Below, one piece after another: positions 14,329 through 22,245 of a DNA stretch of 64,000 nt. Below the pieces are notes generated by a model. That model was not told where the DNA came from and made no database searches. It saw nothing but the letters and a program-made list of their open reading frames with translations. Position numbers and translations under genes: made by a program. Numbering within the stretch: the stretch's first letter is position 1; each line of letters begins with the position of its first letter. This DNA comes from Weissella thailandensis (lineage in GTDB: Bacteria > Bacillota > Bacilli > Lactobacillales > Lactobacillaceae): NCBI RefSeq assembly GCF_005405465.1, contig NZ_BJEC01000012.1, positions 1 through 64,000 of the forward strand, written 5' to 3'.

Positions 14329-16793
14329 CAGAACGAGTATTAATTATTGGTGGTTCCGCTAACGATTTTGGCCGAGAAACTGAGGGTGATGTTGCAGCTT
14401 ATCAGGTTGTTCATGTACTGAAACAATATGGTCATGAAGTGGTCGTGGTTGATGACAACCCGTACTCCTTTACTAGCGCACGTCATGATATCCAAGTCAT
14501 TGAACAAACATTAACAGTTGAAAATCTGGTTCAAATTATTAATGATGAGCATATCACAGCGATGGTTGCGTCGGTAGGTGGGTCAACAGCCACACGATTG
14601 GGTGCTGATATCCTGAAACTTATGGGCAACGGTGCACCAACGGTTTTGGGGCTATCATTACCGGTCATGCAAGCCACCCAAAACACAAAATACCTACACG
14701 AGCGTTTGCAACAACTAAATATTCCAACAGTCCAGTCACGACTTGCTAGTAATGTGGGTGAGGTTTTTGATGCAACCAGAGATTTTGAGTTACCAGTTGT
14801 CATTAGACCAGTTGCGCCAATGGGCCAAACATTGCGATTACAGGTTAAAGATACAGATGATTTAGAGGAAGCGGCAGAAACCGCACTTGCTCGTTCAATT
14901 ACACATCAGGTAAATATTGACAAGAGTATTCGTGGGTACCAAGAAATTTCTATGTTGGTTATTCGTGATAAGAGTAATTCGACCATTTTAATTGGTGGTG
15001 TCGAGGATATGGATCCGGTTGGGATTCATTCAGCAGATTCAATTGCGATAACCCCAATTCAAACCTTGCCAGACCCGGTGTATCAGAAATTACGTGCTGC
15101 AGCATTCAAGGTTATTAGAGGCTTTGATGTCGTGGGACTATTAGAAGTCCGTTTTGCAGTGGACCCTAAAAATAATGAATATGTCATTACCCGTGTGACG
15201 CCTTACTTTGATCGAACAGCAGCCTTGTTGGTGGCTGCGACAGGTTATCCACTGGTTCCGGTGGTGGTGCGGTTAATGTTAGGTGAAAATATCGAAGATG
15301 TTCAGACACCGGTTATTGGTGCTAATCACACAGCATTATTAGAGCCAACGATGGACCACATTGTGATTCGTTTCCCAATTTTTTCATTTGGAGATTTTGA
15401 ATCAAATGGTGTTAAAACAGAGCACCGGTTAAATACAGTTCAAAAGTCAGTCGGAGCTACTATGGGAGTTGGTCGTAGTGTTGAAGAAGCCTTAGAGAAA
15501 GCTATTCGTGCGGCACACTTTAATAATCGTAATTTTTCACCAACTGTGATGAATGCGATAACTGATAATGAAATTATTGAGCAGTTGATTTACCCGCGTG
15601 ATAATCGAATCTTTGTATTAATGGAAGCATTGCGTCGTGGTTATACGGCTGATGAATTAGCAGAAATGACGAAAATAAATGCTTTTTATTTCTATAAATT
15701 GTCTCAAATCAATAAATTAGAAGAAACCGTTAAGAACAATGCTTGGCAAACAGATGTTTTGAAATTAGCAAAGTACTATGGTCTTTCAGATGGATTAATT
15801 GCTCGCTTATGGCATGCCAAGTTTGAAGAGATACGTCGTTATCGTTGGGATAATGGTATTTTGCCAACTTTTAAGGCGTTTGAACCCTCTGCTGGTGAAT
15901 TCGAAGAAGCAGCTAATCAATATTATTCTACTTTTGAGTCAGAAAATGAGAGTAATCGTTTAGGACGGCACTCTGTATTAGTCATTGGTTCTGGTGGGTT
16001 CCGTTTAGGGGATGGGGCAGCTGCATCTTATGTGATGGCGATGGTTGTCAAAGAACTACAAAACCAAAATATCAGTACGATTCTGATGAATAATAATCCG
16101 ACAGACTTGATGTTTATGTCAGAGTTAGGTAGCAAAAAATATTATGAGCCGTTAGAAATTTCTGACGTTATGAACGTCATTGAAATCGAACAACCTGTGC
16201 AAGTATTTGTACCAGGTAATCGTATTAAACTAATAAAGAGTTTGCGGGAAAATGGTGTTAACGTCCAGGTAATTGCTAAGGAAAAATACCTGCCAAGTAG
16301 TATGAAAGATGACTTACCATATACAGTAATCAACTACTTTTATGATGGACAAACTATCTATCTAATTGGCTTGGGTTATCAAAGCAACCAAGGAATTATT
16401 TTAGACCAAACTATGATGTCAGAGGAATTGTGGGAACGACTACCAAGGCCACGAATGAGCTCTGAAACACCAGGGCTTTATCAATTGATTATTAATCAAT
16501 TACCAAGTTATGATGAAAACCCGGCAATGATCGTGCGACCAATGCCGTTTACAGTGGTGGCTTTCTTAGACAAGGTCACGGGAATAGATTGGTTACGTTT
16601 AGTTATTCGTTATATGTTAAATCGTCAAACCTATTCCGAACAACAGTTTTTGGCGCAACTAAGTTCATTAAATTGGCGTGTACCAAAGGCGCAACTCGAG
16701 TATTGGGATGCAGATTTTGCGGAACATATGGAAATTAATGAAGAATTGGACAATGGTCGTTATGCGATTGGCGCAACTTACCGTATAATTTAA
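14325..16793 (+). CDS. Degenerate, shortened carbamoyl-phosphate synthase large-subunit-like protein
   Basis: 822 residues against about 1060 for CarB. Order seen: pre-ATP-grasp (1-110), first ATP-grasp (110-400), helical oligomerisation region (400-545), second pre-ATP-grasp (550-655), a remnant of the second ATP-grasp (about 665-770, e.g. FYDGQTIYLIGL), and no MGS allosteric domain. In the first ATP-grasp the Gly-rich loop after IRP is gone (MGQTLRL) and the metal region VIEMNPR reads ITRVTPY, with Gln to Arg in EVRFAV. GIHSADSI and KSVGATMGVGR are kept. The frame is intact over 822 codons, so it is expressed and probably selected, but normal catalysis is unlikely. Coupled to the CarA-like gene by ATGA. 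Confidence 0.85.
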   Translation: MTERVLIIGGSANDFGRETEGDVAAYQVVHVLKQYGHEVVVVDDNPYSFTSARHDIQVIEQTLTVENLVQIINDEHITAMVASVGGSTATRLGADILKLMGNGAPTVLGLSLPVMQATQNTKYLHERLQQLNIPTVQSRLASNVGEVFDATRDFELPVVIRPVAPMGQTLRLQVKDTDDLEEAAETALARSITHQVNIDKSIRGYQEISMLVIRDKSNSTILIGGVEDMDPVGIHSADSIAITPIQTLPDPVYQKLRAAAFKVIRGFDVVGLLEVRFAVDPKNNEYVITRVTPYFDRTAALLVAATGYPLVPVVVRLMLGENIEDVQTPVIGANHTALLEPTMDHIVIRFPIFSFGDFESNGVKTEHRLNTVQKSVGATMGVGRSVEEALEKAIRAAHFNNRNFSPTVMNAITDNEIIEQLIYPRDNRIFVLMEALRRGYTADELAEMTKINAFYFYKLSQINKLEETVKNNAWQTDVLKLAKYYGLSDGLIARLWHAKFEEIRRYRWDNGILPTFKAFEPSAGEFEEAANQYYSTFESENESNRLGRHSVLVIGSGGFRLGDGAAASYVMAMVVKELQNQNISTILMNNNPTDLMFMSELGSKKYYEPLEISDVMNVIEIEQPVQVFVPGNRIKLIKSLRENGVNVQVIAKEKYLPSSMKDDLPYTVINYFYDGQTIYLIGLGYQSNQGIILDQTMMSEELWERLPRPRMSSETPGLYQLIINQLPSYDENPAMIVRPMPFTVVAFLDKVTGIDWLRLVIRYMLNRQTYSEQQFLAQLSSLNWRVPKAQLEYWDADFAEHMEINEELDNGRYAIGATYRII

Positions 16794-16863
16794 GTAACAG
16801 TTGTGTTTATATGATAAACTAGACAAGTTGAATTAAAAAATTTCTAGAAAGAAGGCACTACCG

Positions 16864-17928
16864 ATGTGGAAAAAAGTATTAGGCGTGCTCGTCGTAATTG
16901 CGGTGGGTGTTGGGCTGGCTGCTTGGGGAATTGGCCCAAAGTCGCTCGTAACGACCGATGCAGGTAATGTTTCACAAGCTGAATATTACAAAAAGTTAAA
17001 AAGCTCTCCTGAAGGGCAAGAAGAATTGGCCAATATGATCATTCAAAAGGTTTTGGATGATAAATATGGAGATAAGGTTTCAAAGAAATCGATTGAATCA
17101 CAATACGATGATGCCAAGTCACAATATGGTTCTCAATTCTCACAAGCTTTGTCACAAAACGGCATGACTGAGGATAGTTTCCGTGATTCATTGCGCCTAC
17201 AAGCTTTAGAAAAGCAAGCAGTGATTGCAGATAAGCATTATTCAAATAAGCAACTACGTCAGGCTTACAAAGAATATCAACCAAAGGTTAATGTATCAGT
17301 TATTTTGACTTCATCAGAAGATGATGCCAAAAAGGTTATTTCTGAACTTGACAAGGGTGGTGACTTTGCTAAGTTAGCCAAAGAAAAGTCAACTGATACT
17401 AATACCAAGAAAAATGGTGGTAAGATGACTGGCTTTGATTCAACTGACACGAATCTTGAAGATGATTTCAAGACAGCTGCTTTCAAGTTGAAGAAGGGTG
17501 AATACACGAAGACACCAGTTAAGTCAACTTCATCACAAGGTTACTTTGTTATTAAGATGAATTCAAAGAGTGACAAGAAGTCATTCAATGCTTTGAAGTC
17601 AAAGATGAAGAATATCTTGGTTGAAAAGACGATGTCAGATACGTCTGAGGTTCAAGCAATTGTTGGTGAAGAATTGGGTAAGGCAAATGTAAACATTAAG
17701 GATTCAACATTACAAAATGTTTTGTCTACTTACACGCAAGCCGCCGCAACAGCTAAGACATCAAAGAATGGTTCATCTGCTGACAGCTCAAGTTCTTCAT
17801 CAGAAGCTTCTTCAAGTTCTGAATTAAGTTCATCAGCTTCATCAGAGAGTTCAAGTTCTGACTCAAGCTCTAGTTCAGATTCAAGTTCTAGTTCTAGTTC
17901 TAGTTCTAGTTCAGACGATAATAAGTAA
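16864..17928 (+). CDS. prsA: PrsA-like foldase (peptidyl-prolyl isomerase), membrane-anchored
   Basis: 354 residues. An N-terminal membrane segment (VLGVLVVIAVGVGLAAWGIG) lacks the lipobox Cys that anchors most PrsA proteins, so it should stay as a type II membrane protein. A SurA-like N-region is followed by a parvulin PPIase domain at about 140-240 (VSVILTSSEDDAKKV, FAKLAKEKSTD, GGKMTGFDS, FKLKKGEYTKTPVKS). The tail from about 300 is almost pure Ser with a few Asp/Glu. It helps secreted proteins fold outside the membrane. It ends in a terminator and is probably transcribed alone. Confidence 0.85.
   Translation: MWKKVLGVLVVIAVGVGLAAWGIGPKSLVTTDAGNVSQAEYYKKLKSSPEGQEELANMIIQKVLDDKYGDKVSKKSIESQYDDAKSQYGSQFSQALSQNGMTEDSFRDSLRLQALEKQAVIADKHYSNKQLRQAYKEYQPKVNVSVILTSSEDDAKKVISELDKGGDFAKLAKEKSTDTNTKKNGGKMTGFDSTDTNLEDDFKTAAFKLKKGEYTKTPVKSTSSQGYFVIKMNSKSDKKSFNALKSKMKNILVEKTMSDTSEVQAIVGEELGKANVNIKDSTLQNVLSTYTQAAATAKTSKNGSSADSSSSSSEASSSSELSSSASSESSSSDSSSSSDSSSSSSSSSSSDDNK
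17883..17912 (+). repeat. AGTTCT microsatellite coding for polyserine
   Basis: Near-perfect tandem AGTTCT units (five in a row at the end of prsA), each coding Ser-Ser. A looser version extends back to about 17770. Slippage here would change tail length by two residues and keep the frame, so length differences between strains are expected. Confidence 0.75.
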
Positions 17929-17944
17929 TAGATTTTAAATGAAT

Positions 17945-17979
17945 CAGGCTAGCACATTTTTGTTCTAGTCTGTTTTTTT
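17945..17979 (+). terminator. Intrinsic terminator after prsA
   Basis: CAGGCTAGCACA pairs with TGTTCTAGTCTG (one mismatch, one G-U), followed by seven T. Confidence 0.88.
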
Positions 17980-18079
17980 ATTGGATAAATTGCTGAAAGA
18001 AATTCGGATTTAAGTTACAATGGTTGTTGAATGTAATAATTTGTTCGGTTTTTCGAAAAGAAATAAGAGGTAAAAAAGG

Positions 18080-19381
18080 ATGCTTGATCGTTACACACGC
18101 CCGGAAATGGGACGTATTTGGTCGCTTAACAATCAATACCAATCGTGGTTAGATGTTGAAATAGCTGCTACGGCAGGATGGGTTTCAGTTGGTCATGTGC
18201 CAGCAGAGGACTTAGCTGCCATTCGTGCTAATGCAAAGTTTGATGCTGATCGCATTGCAGAAATTGAACAGTCAACGCGTCATGATGTGGTTGCTTTTAC
18301 CAGAAATGTTTCTGAATCATTGGGCGAAGAGCGTAAGTGGATCCATTATGGATTAACTTCAACGGATGTTGTTGATACGGCGCAAGCGTTGAGATTACGA
18401 CAAGCTAACCAGGTTATCAAGGATGATTTAAAGGCATTAAAAGAAACGTTAGCTGAATTAGCATTAAAGTATAAAGACACGGTTATGATGGGACGTACAC
18501 ATGGTGTGCAGGCTGAACCAACAACATTTGGTTTAAAGATGGCGCGATTCTATCAAGCAGCCGTGCGTAACATTGAACGTTTTGATAAAGTTGCTGCGGC
18601 CATTGAAACAGGTAAGCTTTCAGGGGCTGTCGGAACTTTTGCCAATATCCCACTACAAGTTGAAGAAGTGGCTATGAAAGAACTAGGACTAACACCACAA
18701 CCAATTGGTTCACAGGTATTACCACGTGATTTACATGCAGACTACATGACAACGATTGCGGTTATTGGTGCTAATTTGGAAGAGTTAGCAACGGAAATTC
18801 GTGGTTTACAACGTTCAGAAATTCATGAAGTCGAAGAAGGATTCCGTGGTGGGCAAAAAGGTTCATCAGCAATGCCACATAAACGTAATCCAATTGGTTC
18901 TGAGAATGTTGTCGGTTTGTCACGTGTCTTACGTGGTTATGCGGTAACCGCACTAGAAAATGTGACCTTATGGCACGAACGCGATATTTCGCATTCTAGT
19001 GCAGAACGGATTGTGCTTGTTGATGGTACAACGGTCTTGGACTATATGTTGCATCGTTTGACAAATATTTTACGTAATCTACAAGTATTCCCAGACACGA
19101 TGAAACAAAACATGGGTCGCACATATGGCTTGATTTATTCACAACGCTTGCTATTGAAATTGGTAGATGCTGGTTTATCACGTGAAGCCGCTTATGATAC
19201 GGTGCAGCCATTAACGGCCGAATCTTGGGATAATCAGCGACAATTCCGTGAGTTGGTAGATGCTGATGAGACGATTAAAGCTAATTTGACACCTGCACAG
19301 ATCGATGACGCCTTTGATTATCATTGGCACCTTAAGCATGTAGATGATATCTATAAGCGATTAGGGCTATTAGAAAAGTAA
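18080..19381 (+). CDS. purB: Adenylosuccinate lyase
   Basis: 433 residues, normal length. The fumarase/ASL signature SSAMPHKRNPIGSENV (about residues 263-278) carries the mobile catalytic loop. TSTDVVDTAQA and GRTHGVQAEPTTFG hold substrate-binding residues and the general-acid His. It removes fumarate from SAICAR and adenylosuccinate in purine synthesis and the purine nucleotide cycle. No pur neighbours are near, so it is a single-gene unit, bounded by terminators on both sides. A purine operator or riboswitch is not evident upstream. Confidence 0.95.
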   Translation: MLDRYTRPEMGRIWSLNNQYQSWLDVEIAATAGWVSVGHVPAEDLAAIRANAKFDADRIAEIEQSTRHDVVAFTRNVSESLGEERKWIHYGLTSTDVVDTAQALRLRQANQVIKDDLKALKETLAELALKYKDTVMMGRTHGVQAEPTTFGLKMARFYQAAVRNIERFDKVAAAIETGKLSGAVGTFANIPLQVEEVAMKELGLTPQPIGSQVLPRDLHADYMTTIAVIGANLEELATEIRGLQRSEIHEVEEGFRGGQKGSSAMPHKRNPIGSENVVGLSRVLRGYAVTALENVTLWHERDISHSSAERIVLVDGTTVLDYMLHRLTNILRNLQVFPDTMKQNMGRTYGLIYSQRLLLKLVDAGLSREAAYDTVQPLTAESWDNQRQFRELVDADETIKANLTPAQIDDAFDYHWHLKHVDDIYKRLGLLEK

Positions 19382-19401
19382 AATTGAATAATTTCTAAAA
19401 T

Positions 19402-19466
19402 TGGCAAATATATTATGGTGGATGTAATTACTTTAAAAATAGTTATATTTGCCATTTATTTTTTAT
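19402..19466 (+). terminator. Terminator-like hairpin after purB
   Basis: TGGCAAATATA (19402-19412) is perfectly complementary to TATATTTGCCA (19444-19454), with a T-rich tail after it. The loop of 31 bases is unusually large for a terminator. Confidence 0.6.
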
Positions 19467-19480
19467 TTAATAGATATTAT

Positions 19481-19509
19481 TTGCACTGTCTATAAATACC
19501 AGTTATCAT
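19481..19509 (+). promoter_or_regulatory. Promoter of the CsbD-like gene
   Basis: TTGCAC, a 17-base spacer and TATCAT, 31 bases before the start codon. No alternative sigma-B type sequence is evident. Confidence 0.6.
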
Positions 19510-19540
19510 AGAGAAAATATAGAAACGGGGGATTATATTT

Positions 19541-19786
19541 ATGGCAGTAGAAGATGATGTAAAAGGAAAAGTAGACCAAGCTTCAGGTAAGGCAAAAGAA
19601 GTTGCGGGTGTTGTTTCTGATGATGAAAAGTTGGAGGCTGAAGGAAAGGCACAAGGCGTAGCTGGTAAGGCACGTGGTGCTTTCGGTGATGCTAAAGACA
19701 AAGCAGAAGAAGTAGCTAAGGACGTGAAAGACAAGACAGAAGATGCAGTTGATAATCTGAAGTCAAAGTTTGATAAGGAGAAGTAG
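19541..19786 (+). CDS. CsbD-like stress protein
   Basis: 81 residues, very rich in Lys, Asp, Glu, Ala and Gly with repeated GKAxxxAG / DKAEEVAKDVKDK segments, no aromatic residue except Phe, and predicted as extended amphipathic helices. This matches the CsbD family of small abundant stress proteins, whose biochemical role is not settled. It has its own promoter, a GGGGGA site and a terminator, so it is monocistronic. Adjacent fatty-acid genes are separately controlled. Confidence 0.85.
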   Translation: MAVEDDVKGKVDQASGKAKEVAGVVSDDEKLEAEGKAQGVAGKARGAFGDAKDKAEEVAKDVKDKTEDAVDNLKSKFDKEK

Positions 19787-19836
19787 CAGATAAGATAAAA
19801 GGCTTTCGTCTTTTATCCAGGTTATTTCTCATAATG

Positions 19837-19873
19837 GCGATCAGAACATTTATTAATGTTCTGATCGCTTTTT
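19837..19873 (+). terminator. Intrinsic terminator after the CsbD-like gene
   Basis: A perfect 14-bp stem GCGATCAGAACATT / AATGTTCTGATCGC followed by five T. A smaller hairpin GATAAAAG/CTTTTATC lies just before it (19794-19817). Confidence 0.9.
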
Positions 19874-19939
19874 ATTTTGAATATAATCACGATAATTTTA
19901 ATAAAATATTAGATAAATTCGACGAATGTGTATAATAAG

Positions 19940-19968
19940 TTGACATTTTAGACAAAAAGCAATAACAT
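19940..19968 (+). promoter_or_regulatory. Promoter of the fatty-acid synthesis operon
   Basis: TTGACA, a 17-base spacer and TAACAT. The start falls at about 19975, inside the overlapping palindromes described next, so a bound repressor would cover the start site. Confidence 0.75.
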
Positions 19969-19974
19969 TTGAAT

Positions 19975-19998
19975 ATCGAATATTTCGATGTTCGAAAT
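19975..19998 (+). promoter_or_regulatory. Probable FabT operator: two overlapping palindromes
   Basis: Two perfect inverted repeats overlap: ATCGAATATTTCGAT (19975-19989) and ATTTCGATGTTCGAAAT (19982-19998). The second resembles the known FabT site pattern (TTTGA...TCAAA) with C/G in place of the inner T/A. It lies just after the -10 of the operon whose second gene is fabT. FabT with acyl-ACP would repress here. The FabT assignment is inferred from place and symmetry. Confidence 0.6.
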
Positions 19999-20020
19999 AA
20001 ATTTTGGAAGGAGCACAACT

Positions 20021-20482
20021 GTGGCAGTTCTATCTACGACAGAGATTATGGATTTAATTCCAAATCGTTATCCTATCTTGTACATGGATTATGTTGATGA
20101 GATGACTCCAGGAGAATCATTAGTTGCAACGAAAAACGTCACGATTAATGAACAATTTTTCCAAGGACATTTCCCAGGTAATCCAGTGATGCCGGGAGTG
20201 CTAATTATTGAATCATTAGCGCAAGCAGCTTCGATTTTAATTTTATCGTCACCACAATTTGTTGGTAAAACAGCTTATATGACTGGCATCGATAACGCGA
20301 AGTTTAAGAGAATGGTTAAGCCAGGCGATACAGTGAAGTTACATGTTGAATTTGGTAACTTACGTGAAAATATGGGAACAGTGCAGGTTAAAGCAGTAGT
20401 TGATGGTAAGTTGGCTACTAGCGCTGAACTAATGTTTGTCGTTTCACCTGAAGATAAGTCAGCTAGTGACACGGAGAAATAA
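20021..20482 (+). CDS. fabZ: 3-hydroxyacyl-ACP dehydratase, first copy
   Basis: 153 residues from the GTG at 20021, which has GGAAGGAG at 20006-20013; the ATG at 19988 lies in the operator and has no site. Hot-dog fold dehydratase with catalytic GHFPGNPVMPGVLIIESLAQ (His and Glu). The opening motif reads PNRYP where the second copy in this operon reads PHRYP. It dehydrates 3-hydroxyacyl-ACP. Being first in the operon and next to fabT, it could be the FabN-like dehydratase/isomerase that makes unsaturated fatty acids, which sequence alone cannot decide. Confidence 0.88.
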   Translation: MAVLSTTEIMDLIPNRYPILYMDYVDEMTPGESLVATKNVTINEQFFQGHFPGNPVMPGVLIIESLAQAASILILSSPQFVGKTAYMTGIDNAKFKRMVKPGDTVKLHVEFGNLRENMGTVQVKAVVDGKLATSAELMFVVSPEDKSASDTEK

Positions 20483-20484
20483 GT

Positions 20485-20943
20485 ATGACCGCACATGAAG
20501 AAGATTCTTTTGAAAAAATGAATGAGTCCTTAGTAGATGTCTTCAATAATGTGATGTGGATCGAAGAAGCGTCACTGCGTAAGTCACGTTTTAAGGATAT
20601 TTCTATTAAGGATATGCATACGATTGCGGCAATCACGATGTATGACACACGGACCGCTTCGCAATTATCGCAAACGATGCATCTAACGCCTAGTGCAATG
20701 ACTAGTGTGATTGATAAGCTTGAAAAAAAGGGCTATGTGGTTCGTACTCGTGATAGCAAAGATCGACGTGTTGTTCGAATTGGATTGACACATAAAGGAC
20801 GTACTGTTTTTCGTGCTCATGAGGCCTTTCATCGTGGCATGGCCCATTCATTGTTTGATTCATTAGAGGAAGGTGAAGCACCCGTGGTTGAAAAAGCCGT
20901 TGGTGATTTACAAGATTATCTTCATGAGCTAATACAGTTTTAA
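20485..20943 (+). CDS. fabT: MarR-family repressor of fatty-acid synthesis (FabT)
   Basis: 152 residues, winged-helix MarR fold: ASQLSQTMHLTPSAMTSVIDKLEKKGYV is the recognition region and RDSKDRRVVRIGLTHKG the wing. Placed second in the fab operon right after fabZ, as in streptococci, enterococci and lactobacilli. FabT binds acyl-ACP as co-repressor and represses the operon; the palindromes at 19975-19998 are its probable target. It starts two bases after the fabZ stop, so the two are translationally linked. Confidence 0.9.
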   Translation: MTAHEEDSFEKMNESLVDVFNNVMWIEEASLRKSRFKDISIKDMHTIAAITMYDTRTASQLSQTMHLTPSAMTSVIDKLEKKGYVVRTRDSKDRRVVRIGLTHKGRTVFRAHEAFHRGMAHSLFDSLEEGEAPVVEKAVGDLQDYLHELIQF

Positions 20944-20954
20944 TTGAGGACATT

Positions 20955-21926
20955 ATGGAACGATTTACAATTGTTGAGTCCGCTCACGTGGTACCTGAAC
21001 GTATTGTTACAAACGATGAATTGGCAACGTTTATGGATACGTCAGACGAATGGATTCATTCACGAACAGGTATTCACCAACGGCATATTGTGTCAAATGA
21101 AAATACTAGTGATTTAGCAACTGCTGTTGCTGATAAGCTTTTGGCACAAGCTAACTTATCAGCAGATCAACTAGATTTTATTGTTGTTGGGACAATGTCA
21201 CCAGACCACTTAACACCAAGTGTCGCCCAACAAGTGCAAGGTCGAATTGGTGCAACGAATGCTTTTGCATTTGATTTGTCAGCGGCTTGTTCGGGCTTTG
21301 TGTACACACTTAGTATGGCTAGTAAGTTATTAGCAACTAATTATCAACGTGGGTTGGTCATTGGTGCTGAAGTGCTAAGTAAGCTAGTAGATTGGGAAGA
21401 TCGTTCGACAGCCGTTCTTTTTGGTGATGGTGCTTCAGGCGTTTTGTTACAGCAGGTTTCAACAGAGACTGGTTTATTAGCGGAGTCGCTAAAAACATAT
21501 GGTAATCAATCGGAGTTCTTGACAGCGGGTCGTCAGCAAAATATGAATCATTTTGCTGGTAACATTGTGACAGCAGATCCTTACTTTCATATGAACGGAC
21601 GTGAAGTTTATAATTTTGCAACCCGCCAAGTACCGGTTGTTTTATCTCAGGCATTGGAGAAAGCACAATTAACGGCAAATGACATTGATGTGTATGTACT
21701 ACATCAAGCAAATGCCCGAATTATTGCCAGCATTGCAAAAAGGTTTGGTCAACCGATTGAGAAATTCCCAATAAATGTGACCGACTATGGTAATACCAGT
21801 GCAGCAAGCATTGGTATATTGCTTGATGAACTACGAAAAAATGGTGCGGTTCATCAAGGTCAAAAGATTGCTTTAGCTGGTTTTGGTGGTGGCCTGACTG
21901 CAGGTGCCCTAATTATCCAGTTATAA
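20955..21926 (+). CDS. fabH: 3-oxoacyl-ACP synthase III
   Basis: 323 residues, normal length. The catalytic triad is visible: Cys112 in DLSAACSGF, His in VLHQANARI and Asn in YGNTSAAS. It starts fatty-acid synthesis by condensing acetyl-CoA (or a short branched acyl-CoA) with malonyl-ACP. Ribosome binding site GAGGA is 7 bases before the ATG. Lies 11 bases after fabT in the operon. Confidence 0.95.
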   Translation: MERFTIVESAHVVPERIVTNDELATFMDTSDEWIHSRTGIHQRHIVSNENTSDLATAVADKLLAQANLSADQLDFIVVGTMSPDHLTPSVAQQVQGRIGATNAFAFDLSAACSGFVYTLSMASKLLATNYQRGLVIGAEVLSKLVDWEDRSTAVLFGDGASGVLLQQVSTETGLLAESLKTYGNQSEFLTAGRQQNMNHFAGNIVTADPYFHMNGREVYNFATRQVPVVLSQALEKAQLTANDIDVYVLHQANARIIASIAKRFGQPIEKFPINVTDYGNTSAASIGILLDELRKNGAVHQGQKIALAGFGGGLTAGALIIQL

Positions 21927-21975
21927 TTTATAAAAATTAATTTACTATTTAATAAACGAAAAAGAGGAAAATAAC

Positions 21976-22215
21976 ATGACTGAAACAGAAATTTTTAACA
22001 AAGTAAGCGAAATCTTGGTTGACCAATTCGATTTGGAAGATGATGAAATTAAATTAACTACTAACTTAAGCGAAGATATTGATGCAGATTCACTTGATTT
22101 GTTCGAAGTTTTGAACCGTGTTGAAGATGAATTTGATATTAAGTTGGCTGTTGCTGAAGAAATTCAAACGGTACAAGATTTGGTTAACAAGGTAGCAGAA
22201 CAAGTAAACGCCTAA
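21976..22215 (+). CDS. acpP: Acyl carrier protein
   Basis: 79 residues, acidic and helical, with the phosphopantetheine attachment motif DADSLD (Ser39). It carries acyl chains as thioesters through all the fab enzymes encoded around it, and acyl-ACP is the signal for FabT. A strong AAAGAGGAAA site suits the high expression expected of ACP. A 49-base A/T-rich gap separates it from fabH with no terminator. Confidence 0.95.
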   Translation: MTETEIFNKVSEILVDQFDLEDDEIKLTTNLSEDIDADSLDLFEVLNRVEDEFDIKLAVAEEIQTVQDLVNKVAEQVNA

Positions 22216-22245
22216 GTAGTCGACGTAGTTAGAAGGGACGATATT

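Noticed and set aside
14325-16793. CarB-like gene as a frameshifted pseudogene
   Set aside because: The frame is uninterrupted for 822 codons and no missing domain is readable in other frames up to prsA; the loss is internal and clean.
17769-17915. Repeats at the end of prsA as a CRISPR or tandem regulatory array
   Set aside because: The repeats are in-frame Ser codons in a coding sequence, with no spacers.
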